Shown here: positions 24,754-56,973 of the stretch, one piece after another
How the letters are laid out: every line of letters begins with the position of its first letter
How positions within the stretch are numbered: position 1 is the first letter of the stretch
Source: Crambe crambe
Taxonomy: Eukaryota > Porifera > Demospongiae > Poecilosclerida > Crambeidae
Length of the DNA: 64,000 nucleotides
NCBI GenBank assembly: GCA_963924555.1
Contig: OZ004596.1
Location: forward strand, 744,001-808,000
Reading direction: 5' to 3'
The notes under the pieces: generated by a model
Told to the model about the DNA's origin: nothing
What the model saw: only the letters and a program-made list of their open reading frames with translations
The model's database searches: none
Position numbers and translations under genes: made by a program

Positions 24754-25773
24754 ATGATGTCTTCTGAGTTGGACTTATGTTACGTAGAATCCACAGACCT
24801 GATCCAGAACGCTGTGAGGCATGTTTTGAGTGTCAGCAGCTGCGATGAGAAGCTGAGAAAGGAATTGAAGCAATGGCAGCAGCTAAGCCTTGTAGCAGAA
24901 GGAGAAGGAGGGAAGGACCCAGGCATATACTGCAGGAAAGAGTCCTGTATTTCATTTGAGTTGATAGTTTCACTTCATCAGCAGCTGCAGAAAACTCCAC
25001 TTGGTATGTGCATAAATACACACACACAGTACGCAGTGCAAAGCAATCTTTCCTATTATTAGCTTCTGGACCAATCTACTTACATGAACTGGTGAATGGT
25101 AGTTCTTTCTGCCTGCCTGAAGTAAGATTTCCGCCTAGAGTGAGTATGGTAAAAGGTTTTCTTGATACAAGTTGGGGAATGGTGTCTTTTTCTTTTTCTT
25201 TTTTTTCTTTTTTTTTTGTCAGAATCCAGAATTGGTGGCTAAGCTGGAACGCATTCAGGCTAAAGCTGACAACAAAGCATACAAACGCATGGTAAAGAAT
25301 GTGGACGTATCAGTGAGTTGCTAATGTAGAGTAGACCCCACCTCAGTGTATTATTGTCACTGTATACAGAGAGATGATTCTGAGTTCCATCGTCTTGGAT
25401 TGGAAGGTGAACTTTCACATGATGTATTATCATACACCATGAGGTTTTTTGTTGTTTTGTATTAGTACAAGCTACTAGCAGGCAGATTTATGTCGTCCTG
25501 AACTTTGTCCTCACTGTCGTGGGCTCCTCCTTATTCGGATACTTTGCGGCATATTATGCTGGTTACAGCACAACAGCAGTAAGTTGCTGGTTGTACGATA
25601 GCTCACAATGTTCAAGCTGTATTATTTCTCTCTCTCTCCTCCAGTGTGTTTTTATAGCACTGATCTGTGGCATAGTGGTCTTCTTGGCTGATATGTACTT
25701 CATAGTCAGAACAGACTTAGTTCCACCAAAGTTACCTGCTTCAAAGCCTCAAATCAAACAGAAAAAAGACTAA
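24754..25773 (+). CDS. TMEM199: TMEM199 / VMA12-like V-ATPase assembly factor
   Basis: Six exons (24754-25003, 25063-25139, 25223-25312, and three more to TAA 25771-25773) splice in phase to a protein of about 230 residues. Human TMEM199 has 208. Landmarks are ISFELIVSLHQQLQK, IYLHELVNGSSFCLPEVRFP, PRNPELVAKLERIQAKADN and YKRMVKNVDV, then two hydrophobic segments (YVVLNFVLTVVGSSLFGYFA and FIALICGIVVFLADMYFIV) and a lysine-rich tail. The family acts in the ER to assemble the membrane sector of the vacuolar proton pump, as yeast Vma12 does. The lysine-rich C-terminus (KQKKD) fits an ER-retrieval signal. I chose the tandem ATG at 24754. An in-frame upstream ATG at 24718 lies in the duplicated PRODH promoter block. 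Confidence 0.9.
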
Positions 25774-25869
25774 CATTATTATTTTACGGCTCATTTAGCT
25801 ACTATACAAAAATGAATAATATCAAATCCAGAGAGCTGGAGTACAATGGCTACATGTAGGACTAGATAG

Positions 25870-28800
25870 CTATTTGTGTATGACAATGTGACGTTCGTTT
25901 CCACTTCCCATAGTTTTGTGGCTGATTCTGAGCCTTTCGGCAGTTTCGTGGACTAAGAGTCGCTCGTAAGAACTCAATGTGGGGGGGAAATGAAATTCTG
26001 AAGACCCACTTGATGCAAACGCTGTTACCTGTTTGATCACATCACTGGTTGTCCCGTCCACAACCTTTTCGGTAGTTAGTCTCAGATCTGCACTTCCATC
26101 AAATTTCAGTTCCAATTGAACTCCATTCTGATTCTTGTAATCTGAAAACTCGTTCCAAAACTTCCTAAATATGTCCTGTAGAGTCTTTTTGGTGGATGGT
26201 GTGTCTTGCACTGCAAAAGATAAACCAGACGTGTAGTTGTTTCCATCTGCTACAACATCAAGTCCACAAGAGAGAAGTTGGCGGATGAATTTTGGCAGTC
26301 GAGCCTCCACAAGAGTTAGTAACTCCCACTCCAATGCTTGTTCACTTGCATCAAACAGCAATTTCACAGGGATGTACCCCTGAGGAGGGAAATCAGGTCT
26401 TACCATCATTTCTTCGTAGCAGGAGGCTGGAAGAACGTCTTTTCGTTCACAGATTTTAGCAAGTTTCTTGAACATATCTGAGATTCGAGGGATGTATTCA
26501 AAAGGTACAAAATCTCCAAAGAGTTTTTGCCACTTTGAAGTTGGGAGTAGAGAAGTGTGGGTCACAAACTTCTTGAATAATGTATCACAGTTGATGGTGG
26601 CTTCTTTGTCAGGATAGTGGTCTCTGTGACTCTTGATGAACTCAGCCAGTAACTTCACCACATGGAAAGTGCGAATGCAATGAAAACTGTTCCCTTTCAA
26701 TCTTTGTGCCGCTAGGACTTGGACTGTCATCTCAACAATCACTCCAAACATTTCACAAGTAACAAAATCCTTCAAAATTCCTTCAATTTTCTCCTGGAGG
26801 ATAGGACCAGAGAGAGCGGTTCGACTTGCCTGATCATCAGCTCTCAAAACCTTTTCAAGATTATCCCTCAGAGACTTCACAGGAGACCGACTGGAGGAAT
26901 TGAAAACTTCGGAAGAGGACAGGATGGCAAAAATGATATCATAATCAATTGATGGAGTGTTTTTGAATTGCAGCATGAGTTTCAGCCGTGGGCATCTTGA
27001 GCTGTAACCCTTGTGGATATGAGTGATGCCACACTTTTCCATCTGATCTGCAAGTTTCTCCAAGCAGTCGAATTGGGTAAATTCGGGTGGCGCTAGAAAG
27101 CAAAGGTCAACATCGCTTCTTCTGCCGAGAACATGAGAACCAAAGACAAGGGTAATGGCACTAGGATCCCCTTGGAATCCTGTGATTTTACAAAATTGTG
27201 ATCCAATGAACTGGATGCCAGCTCGAGCAGCTGCAGTATGCTCTGGACTTGGCAATAACCCACGGGTTATTAGGAAAGTACCAATGGCTGACTTTGAGCT
27301 CTCGGGTAAGGGCACAGACTGGGTTATACAGGTTGAATCAATGATTTCAAAATCGATTTTCCTTTTTCGAGGTATCAGGGAAAACTGTCTCACAGCCTCC
27401 AAATTGTCTTTCCGATCATCCCAAAACTTCACTAGTGTGACATCAGGGAATTTCTCAAGGAGCTTGCTAAGGGAACGTGCTTTGAAAGCAGGACTAGCTT
27501 CCTGAGCATCATAGGATTTCAGAATCAGTAAATCAGCAGACAGCTGGTGGTCAGTTAGCACTCTCCTCACAGCTTCTTCCACTCTTTGAAGTCTTGCAGT
27601 AAGAATGACAGTGTAGCTCTCCGCTCTACCAAAATGGCTACGATAATCTGGCAAGGCAGGTCCAGGATGGATTCTCAAAGGTGGGAGAAGTGACTCTGGT
27701 CTGCTCAGCCATCCCTTATGGGGCCACCTGTGACCCATGCTCTTCTCATAGAGCTGTTGTCCAGCAACAGGATCTGGAGTATCGAAGAGAGTCCCATCAA
27801 AGTCAAAGATATAAAGCTTAGTGACTTTTTGAACACCCATGCATATTGAGACAGCATCTGGTGAAGGTTTTGATCCAGTATCTCTGATTCGAGCTGAGAT
27901 TTGATCTGGGAGTAATCTTGGAACGATTTCACCCATAAAGTGCTTCTTAGACAAAACTGTGTACGTTTCAGCCTCCGAAAGATCCTTAGAGACAGTTACT
28001 TCTCCCTCTGGCTTCAATTCTTCAGGAAGAGCCTCTCTTACAACCACACCCACTATCCCTTCCAGCTGCAGCGGGTTTGGGAGAGGAGTAACTGGCTGGG
28101 ATCGCAGCATCTCATTAGCAAACTTTGGGGCTGATGTTTTCTCCATTGAAACAGTGATATGAGGATGCAGGTTGATACTGTGAACCCCTTTTGGCAGATC
28201 AACAGTTACGGCTTGGATTTGGGAACTGTCTGCCACACCCCTGACTGTGACTGGCACTCTTTTGCCGATACTCATTCTCTTGATAGCACTCAAAGGTGGC
28301 ATGAATGTCAAAGTGACATGATCTGCCAGGATTTTTGGATGTGACGGAGGTACAGAAGAGACCAGCTCCCATTGGGATTTTGGCGTCAGGAAAATCCCCA
28401 CGTAAACGGGAACCAAGGGGGTGACAGCTGCCCGGAACTTCTCAGGAAGATATCCAGGATGATACAGAGAGAGGAGAGAAAGATTAGGAACCTCAAGGGT
28501 AGAATCAGCGCTTTGAGGATACACTAACTTCGGTGGAACTAACACAGCTCTGTCATCTGCTTCCCAGCGATCAGTCAACAACTTTATTGATGTAGCATTC
28601 ACCTTATGAAGGTTCCTTGAGCTATACTTACTGGCAATGTCATGACTGGGATGTGGTATCTCCAGGATATGATACTCTATTCCCAACAGCTTGCAGAGAT
28701 AGATGTACAGTTTGTATTCCCAGATCATGGAATTTGTATTGTCAACGATTACCACTTTCTTTTCATCTTTCACTGCCTGAAGGAAACTCTCGCAACATTT

Positions 28801-30779
28801 AGCGTGGGCCTTGGGGAGAGATCTTGGATTGAAGTTATAAGTACCCCCGGCTTCATTAAAGTAATCGTCAGCACTACAAATGGCGATGTCCTCCTCAGAG
28901 CAGTGATTTGATAAATACGACTTGCCACTCCCAGGAAGACCTCTCATGATAACCACTTTACTCTTCCAGGAATTAAGCATTTGTTTATTCATGTGGACGA
29001 GCTGATAAATAGTCTTGATGGCACTATCAAAGTTAGTGGTACTAGAAGATTCAGAAGTGGAATTAATAAGCTTATCACCTTCAATTTCATCGATTAGATG
29101 ATTTTTTTGGAGTTGGTGGACACACTTTGAGAGAATAGAGGGAACAGTAGGTGATAAGTAGACCAGCGAATTTGAAACAGAGTGAAGTCGTTTATAAAAT
29201 CCATCCTCTGGTTGTATTGGGTCAATCTTTGAACACAGATGGATAGTGTTTATACACTGTTTCCCTATGTCCATCTCACTAAACTGACAGTAAGATCTTT
29301 CATCGATGATTGTGGTGTGAACATCACGTTGCATTGGTCGAGACATCTTCACTAGGGTCATGTGCGGGGTGAATTTTTCATGATTTCCAGGGGTCTTCAA
29401 TCCAGCATTCTTGAAGTGCTCAATGAGATAAGACGAAAATTTGTTAAGAGCTGTGTTGGGCAAAACTTTAGCGTAGACCAATCGACCACGGAAATGATCC
29501 ACACCAGTAAATACAAGATCAGTACATCTCGGAAGATATTGGATAAAATGCTTTTTAGCATCCTCCAACACTTTCCTTGCGGTGTCAAGATGAGATGTCT
29601 TTTCTAACTGGACCATACACATTGTAACATGGAGAGCAGTGAGAGGCAAACAGCCTTCACCCAAGTGTGGATACTGACTAACAATGTGTTCTTGGATTCT
29701 TTGAACGTTGGATATGATGCCTTCATTGGTGATATGAATGCAAACAAAATGAGTTGGTCTGTCCTGATGCATATGTTGCTGATTTGATGGTGGAATGTCC
29801 TCCTTACCCATCTCTGCATCAACAGCTCCACTTCTCATCTTTTCATCACTGCTGCTTTGCTTCAAAGTGTAAGCTTCAATGATATCTTGTACAACTTTCC
29901 CCCCTCTTGATCCAAAAACATTGTCCAACTGTTCCCTCTTATCCCACACGACTTCATCTCGATATTTGAAGTACTGGATCCGATGTTTTGGAATAGCAAG
30001 AACTTTTGGTCCGACGGTAGCCAGGTCTTCCCAGCTGAAAGCACTAAAGGGTTTCTCAATAATACCAACGAACCTATCCAAGTATCCAATGGTGAATTCT
30101 TCCGTTTTCAAGTCTGGATCCCACAAAATCCGAGAAATGACATCAGCAGCAGTCCTCATGGAACTCTTCTTTGATTCGTTCCTTTGGGCAGAGCTATCAG
30201 ATTCTTCCGTAACATTCACACTCTCTTCAGATGATGTGACAGGGACTAAGTTTTTATCCTTGTCTTGTTTTGACTGACTAGACTTCGAACCAGGGTGATA
30301 GTTTCGGCATTTATCACCAAATCTACAGTTCCCTTTGGCAAAGAACTTGCAGATGTTCTGTGGAGGACTCTCCTTGACAGGTGATTTCTTAGTGACGACA
30401 GGACCGGTGTTCATAGAGAAAGGGTGGCTGTCAATCCACTCCTTCACAGCACTGAATAGTTCAAACAACATAGGAGAGCCAACCAGGTTCTTTATTGAGC
30501 TCATGATGTGTTGACGTAAGCCCACAGCTTCCAAGTGGTCTGGAAGAACGAGCATAGGAATGACTTCAGGGTAGTTTCCTAAGCAACACATGAAAGGGGA
30601 AAAAATAAAAGTGGAAAAGACAGCAAAGTAAGTGATTTACTATTAATCTCGACTCTCAGTATTGGCTCTCCATTTATACGGAACAGGACTACTTTTGATT
30701 CACTGTTTCCTTCAGCCACCAAGAGTTCCTCTGAGTAGACACATTCAACTGCTTCCAATTCTTCCTTCAATGCTTCCAT
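25870..30779 (-). CDS. Multidomain RNA-end repair protein (RWD-CCCH-MJ1316-2H-kinase-2H-HAD-nucleotidyltransferase-R3H)
   Basis: Two exons (30641-30779 and 25870-30578, joined in phase) give 1,615 residues. Residues 1 to about 100 look like an RWD domain with the YPEVIP motif. A CCCH zinc finger spans Cys123-His141 (C-x7-C-x5-C-x3-H). An MJ1316/DUF504 domain lies at about 190-270 (VISRILWDPD, YLDRFVGI, VWDKREQ). The first 2H phosphoesterase domain, AKAP7-like, has His363 (HVTM) and His452 (HMTL). A P-loop kinase carries GLPGSGKS (593-600), SADDYF and VDNTN. A second 2H domain resembles the tRNA-ligase phosphodiesterase (HVTLTF at 800, HPHITVS at 851). A HAD phosphatase has DFDGT (972-976) and WDDRKDN. 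A nucleotidyltransferase has GSHVLGRRSDVDL plus a DYD third acidic site (1258-1260). R3H closes the chain (about 1576-1615). The front part matches LENG9 in layout. All catalytic residues appear intact. The predicted role is sensing and healing cleaved RNA ends; no ligase domain is visible. Confidence 0.9.
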
Positions 30780-31003
30780 AACTGAGATGGCTAGCTAGTA
30801 AATCGTATGATATTTGACCCAATAGCTAGATAGCTAGCTCATCTTTATGTGAATGGACGCTGATGATTGCACCATAAAGATTGCAAGGTGTGGTGCAACG
30901 GTAGCTAGCTCCACCCCGGAGCCACACCCCACCCTCTTATTACGCATGCGCAGAAAGAGCATCTCTCTTCTAAGCACATGGTGGTAAGGTGTAGGTCTGT
31001 AAG
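30780..31003. promoter_or_regulatory. Divergent promoter (RNA-repair gene / RPL23A)
   Basis: A 224-bp head-to-head interval between start codons. The ribosomal-protein side contains ATGCGCAG near 30943-30951 and a pyrimidine-rich TCTCTCTTCT at 30962-30971. The latter resembles a terminal oligopyrimidine transcription start typical of ribosomal protein genes. The region is too short to hold two separate classical promoters. Confidence 0.5.
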
Positions 31004-31651
31004 ATGCCGAAGGAGAAGGAGAAGCCAGGAACCGGTAAGTATATCAACAGTCGTGTTTAGAATCATTTGCATAAGTCTCTGGTTACCGTCTCATTCAGCT
31101 GCCAGCAAGGCAAAGGCCAATGCCCTCAAGGCAAAAAAGGCTGTTTTAAAGGGAAAACACACTACCATCAAGAAAAAGATTAGGACAAAGGTGACCTTTT
31201 ATCGTCCAAAGACTCTAAAGAAGACCCGTCAGCCCAAGTACCCTCGACGGTCAGCTCCAAGGAGAAGCAGAATGGACCACTATTCCATAATTCGGCATCC
31301 CCTGACAACTGAGTCAGCCATGAAGAAAATTGAGGATAACAACACCCTTGTGTTCATGGTGCATCTGCGTGCCAATAAACCACAGATCAAAGTGGCAGTA
31401 AAGAAGCTCTATGATATAGATGTGGCAAAGGTTAACACTCTAGTCAGGTAAAGGGTCTTACATTTGCTAACCAGAATGGTTTACATTATTCATTCTTTAT
31501 AATAGACCGGATGGACAAAAGAAAGCGTATGTGAGACTTGCTTCAGATTACGATGCACTAGATGTTGCTAATAAGGCGAGTATTAATCGAGTGTCCTAAA
31601 TATGATATAAACCCTGCCTCCTTTCTTTTTCCACAGATTGGCATAATCTGA
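31004..31651 (+). CDS. RPL23A: 60S ribosomal protein L23a (uL23)
   Basis: Four exons (31004-31034, 31099-31447, 31506-31575, 31637-31651) give a complete protein of 154 residues; human L23a has 156. The basic N-terminal extension ([17 protein letters not shown]) precedes the conserved uL23 core: [68 protein letters not shown] and [20 protein letters not shown], ending in GII. It binds 26S/28S rRNA near the exit tunnel. The third intron uses a GC donor (AAG then GCGAGT) instead of GT. The introns are only about 58-64 bases, too short to host snoRNAs as the vertebrate gene does. Confidence 0.97.
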
Positions 31652-31767
31652 GGAACTTAACATTTCATGGTCTCTTTTTCGCAAAAAAATGTTCAATGAA
31701 TGTGACCTTTTTAAAAAACATTCCACTGGTATTGTAATCTTTTGGTTAAAAAAAATACAAGAAAAGT

Positions 31768-33034
31768 TAATATGTTGCCCTTCCACCAGTTATATCAAAG
31801 CAGAAGCCAGTATTGAAACTAGCCTCCTTGGACACAATGAACTTGGTGATGCTGGCAATTTCTGCAATAGTGCAGCACCTAGATAGCAAATATTCCATCT
31901 AATGCACACTGTTACAAAAAACTGCCATCAACAACACGCACCTTTTCATTGGGATCTTATCGGTCATGTACTTGACCTGGTCAGGGTCCATGCTCTCCAC
32001 CATGGCTGTCCGAACAACTGCAGGAGCTATGGCATTGATTGTGATTCCTGTCTCTGCATATTCTTTTCCAACAGATTTCACCAACCCGATCACAGCTGCT
32101 TTACTTGTGCTGTATGCAGACATTCCTGCATTACCCTATCAATACTCAATAATGTAACAATAAGTCACTTTTCCAGTTACTACACACACCTCTTTTCCTG
32201 CAATGGAAGCAATGAGAAGGACACGGCCATAGTTGTTCTTCTTCATCTCTTGTAGGGAGTATTTTGTCATCAGGAAACTTCCACGAACATTAACTGTGTG
32301 GAATTATATTTGCAGCATAAGTTAAAGGGTATGTGCATGTGGAGTCATATTGCAGAATAATTGCAGCACAAGTTAAAGGGCATGTGTATGTGGAGTCATA
32401 TTGCAGAACAAGCCAAAGGGTATGTGCATGCAGAGTCATATTGCAGAATAATTGCAGCACAAGTTAAAGGGTATGTGTATGTGGAGTCATATTGCAGAAC
32501 AAGCCAAAGGGTATGTGTATGTGGAGTTATATTGCATGTATGCAAAGGTACATAACTACCTTCATAAACCTTGTCAAATTTTGCTGTTTCCACGTCTTCA
32601 ACTTTCAAGCCATTGGGTCCTACTATGCCTGCACTGTTCACCATGATATCCAATCGTCCACACTCGTCTCTGACCTTCTGAAAGCCTGCCTTGACTGACT
32701 CCTCGTTGGACACATCAACCTTGCAGAAGAGTCCTCGAGATTCTTTCAGAGAGCTGGCTACTTTTTGACCTTTATCCTCATCAAAGTCGAATATCACCAC
32801 TTTCGCAGCACCATTATCGCACAGCATCCTGGCAATGCCTTCTCCAAGTCCCTGTCCTCCTCCTGTCACTATGGCTATCTAGAATCAATATGATCAGATG
32901 CTGACATGATAGAAGTGAGGCATCTACAAAGTTTATAGCTAAACTCATGTGGCTATTTGCAAATCTTCTAGTTGCACCTAACTATCTATGGAAAATAGTC
33001 TTACTTGATCAGTGAAAATTCCTGTCTGCGCCAT
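31768..33034 (-). CDS. Short-chain dehydrogenase/reductase, FabG-like
   Basis: Five exons on the minus strand (first 33005-33034, second 32560-32878) run from ATG 33034 to TAA 31768-31770 and encode about 250 residues. The cofactor motif is TGGGQGLGEGIA, followed by FDFDEDKG, VNSAGIVG and the catalytic YSTSKAA (Tyr-x3-Lys) preceded by LLIASIAGKEG. The end reads DITGGRATY, typical of classical SDRs. It belongs to the 3-oxoacyl-ACP reductase-like group, using NAD(P)H on an unidentified carbonyl or alcohol. Its start lies only 89 bp from the divergent ROGDI start, and it converges on RPL23A with a gap of 116 bp. Confidence 0.92.
32322..32545. repeat. 91-bp minisatellite in SDR intron
   Basis: About two and a half copies of a 91-bp unit built from two related half-units (ATTGCAGCACAAGTTAAAGG and GCAGAACAAGCCAAAGG), each followed by GTATGTG and GGAGTCATATT. 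The array sits in the second intron of the reductase gene. Confidence 0.85.
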
Positions 33035-33123
33035 CCTTGGCTTGAATACCTGCTAGCTATATAGCTCAATGAGAGGGTGTGTGTAAAGTGGGTGGGGCAA
33101 GAGGTCAAAGTTCGCATGTGGAG

Positions 33124-34885
33124 ATGACGGATGAGAAGGAGAAGGAAGTTTTGGTGAGCAGTTTTACATACCTATGGGGGGTCTATCTTGCTGCTTCTTC
33201 CTTAGAGGAGAGAATTTGAGTGGTTCCTGGACAAGGAATATCAGCCCAGGCTGGAGTCCATCACCAGGCAGCTGCAGGACTGTGAAAAGAAATTCTCAGA
33301 GGCTTACAGCTCTTCTGGAGCCGGAGGTGAATCAATTGTATGATAGCTAGCTAAGGTTTACTGTCATTTCCTTATATGATGTAGATTTGAGGCCCATCTT
33401 GATCAACCAGTAAGTTTACATTTGCGGTAAGGCAAAGCGGGGCTATTCCGAACGGTGGGCTATTCCGTAGGGTCAAATATTTTCAAAACTCCTCGAGCTT
33501 ATGAGCTCTAATTTGAAAGGTGTATTCTACTATTATAGTAGATTATATCCTCCAACATTGAGCTCAGAAGCTTCAGTAGTTTCAGAAATATTTGAACAAT
33601 ATGGAATTACCCGCCATTCGAAATAGCCCCGCTTTACCTTACCACACTCTCAACTATGGATTTTCTCTCAGAACTAGGCAGCTCTGAGATATTGATACTG
33701 AACATCTCTTCTTGCTACAGCAATATTAATAACTTGCATTGAGTATATAGTCACTGCTTCCTATTCAGGGGAGACATGGTGCTATGCACAGCAGCCATTG
33801 AAGGTGATAAAATCATCAAGGCTGTGAGTTACCCAGGGAATTCTCTGCTTAGTACATGAAAGAAGTTTGTGTGTGTGTGTGTGTGTAGGAAGTCAATTTG
33901 AAGTTACCAGGACGAGGGAGTCGTCCAGTTAGGACAACCATCAAAGAACATCACCCATGGAAACTTAAACAGGTAATTAAGAGGGAAAGATAATCACCAA
34001 CAGACTGCACACACACTTGTCCAGTTCCTTAGGACATTTGCTTTACTTTTGATTTGTCTCCTTGTCATGTCCATGACTCAGATTCAAGATTCTGCCAATT
34101 ATCTGAAGGATGCATGCAAGTGTCTGGATGAGATTAAAGGTAGACCCAAGAAGGTGTCTTGTGACTCTGAGGAGACTGAAAAGGTGACAAAGGGACCAGT
34201 GGAGATCAGAAAGGCTTTTGAAGACCTCACCGAATCCCTGAGAAGAGCCGAATCAGCACTAGTTCTCCCACAACCCGTCAGTGCTCTGCAGATCTACAAT
34301 TCTGAGAAGAAGGTACATACACTCTATAAGTCCATATTTGAAAAAAGAGGAGGCAGTGTTTGGTACGTCTTTATAGGCACTGCTAAGACCTGTATTGCCC
34401 GAGGACATCCTGGTTCACTTCCACATCAGCTCAGCCATGTTAGTCCTGACAGTTCTAACTATCACACACATGACCAAAGGCCAGCAACACACTCAAACTG
34501 TCACTGTAAGTCAGTATGCTTGAGGAGGTCCCATAATAGAGTGTTCTGCTAATGTAATTTTGAAATCCCCTGTTTCAGGATGAGGGCACAGGTAGTTCTT
34601 ACTGGATGGGAACCACCTTGTAAGTGTACAGTGTATTTACAGCTGCACTGGGTATTATTACATAACTATACACCATCTCACACACACATGTGCTGAGGGT
34701 TGTTAATGCATTTCCACAGTGAGCAAGGCTCCAATGTCTACGAAGTGTCAAGCCAGTTGCAAGTGAGTTCTCTGATTCCGTGGGTGTCGGTGGTACTCCA
34801 GCTTCTTCAAGGAACACTTCGAGTGGCACAGGACTTCATTGATAAAGTACGCCAATCCACTGCATTGTCATGTATGTTATTATGA
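33124..34885 (+). CDS. ROGDI: Rogdi homologue
   Basis: ATG 33124 opens a short first exon (MTDEKEKEVL). Later exons read FEWFLDKEYQPRLESITRQL, LRPILINQ, MVLCTAAIEGDKIIKA, AEVNLKLPGRG, WKLKQIQDSANYL, SALQIYNSEKK, RPVLPEDILVHFHISSAMLV and SSLIPWVSVVLQLLQGTLRV, with the stop at 34883-34885. These match human ROGDI in order (KMPRN, QWKLQQIQDARNH, PALPSDLLVNVYINLNKL, VECVIPWLNDAL). ROGDI is the animal counterpart of yeast Rav2, a subunit of the RAVE complex that reassembles the V-ATPase. It is an all-alpha protein with a leucine-zipper-like region. The first intron after the DLRP exon contains a miniature inverted-repeat element. Confidence 0.9.
33427..33642. mobile_element. Miniature inverted-repeat element, family A copy 2
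   Basis: A 216-bp intronic element in ROGDI. Its terminal inverted repeats are about 29 bp: the left end starts GTAAGGCAAAGCGGGGCTAT and the right end is its inverse with about three mismatches. The interior contains TAGTAGATTATATC and TTGAGCTCAGAAG, shared with the copy at 22361-22495. It has no open reading frame. Confidence 0.85.
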
Positions 34886-35130
34886 AATGGATCCATGGTA
34901 ACTCAGCTCAAAGTCTTCGAGGCATTGGGACTAGATCTCAGACCACAGTAACAGGATAGTAACAAGATGTCATTAGCATACCATTCATCTTTTATTATTT
35001 TGCTCATATTTTCTCAATTTTTTTGCCTACAAAATTAATAATCACCTGTTTCTTTAATAATTATTACAATTTGTCAGACATGCCATAAGAGTGTTAGAGA
35101 TGAACATCAGAGAGAGACACTTACGACTGA

Positions 35131-37557
<2,427 letters not shown>

Positions 37558-37765
37558 ACTGCCTTTATAAAAAGTTATGCCATGTGTCATCAAAAACTTT
37601 TCACCTGCGACTAATTGACCTTCGACCTATCAATCACATGATAATCATGTGACACCAACCCTTTTCGGGGGAAAAAATCGAGTAAATTTTCCACAAAGAG
37701 ACATCCACCTTACAGTTCTCCTAGCAAGTAGTTTTCGCTTCTATTAGTGTTAGCTGAGACTAGGC

Positions 37766-48715
<10,950 letters not shown>

Positions 48716-48901
48716 GTTTCTGGTGTGACAAATACCATTTTGTGCACTTGAAATTAATTATACTCTGCACTTATTTTTAATCAAAAAAAATTTTCCCTTG
48801 TATTTACGGTATGCCACGTGGACATGTCTGACAATAATATAATGAAGACGGTGTCTGAGCTGCTGACTGCAATCCTTACCACATAAACCACCTCTAAGAG
48901 A

Positions 48902-56973
<8,072 letters not shown>

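Noticed and set aside
29879-30277. Plus-strand frame of 132 codons opposite the RNA-repair gene
   Set aside because: The opposite strand encodes the conserved MJ1316 domain, so this is a shadow frame.
31448-31505. snoRNA inside an RPL23A intron, as in vertebrates
   Set aside because: The introns are about 60 bases and lack C/D box pairs, too short for a snoRNA.
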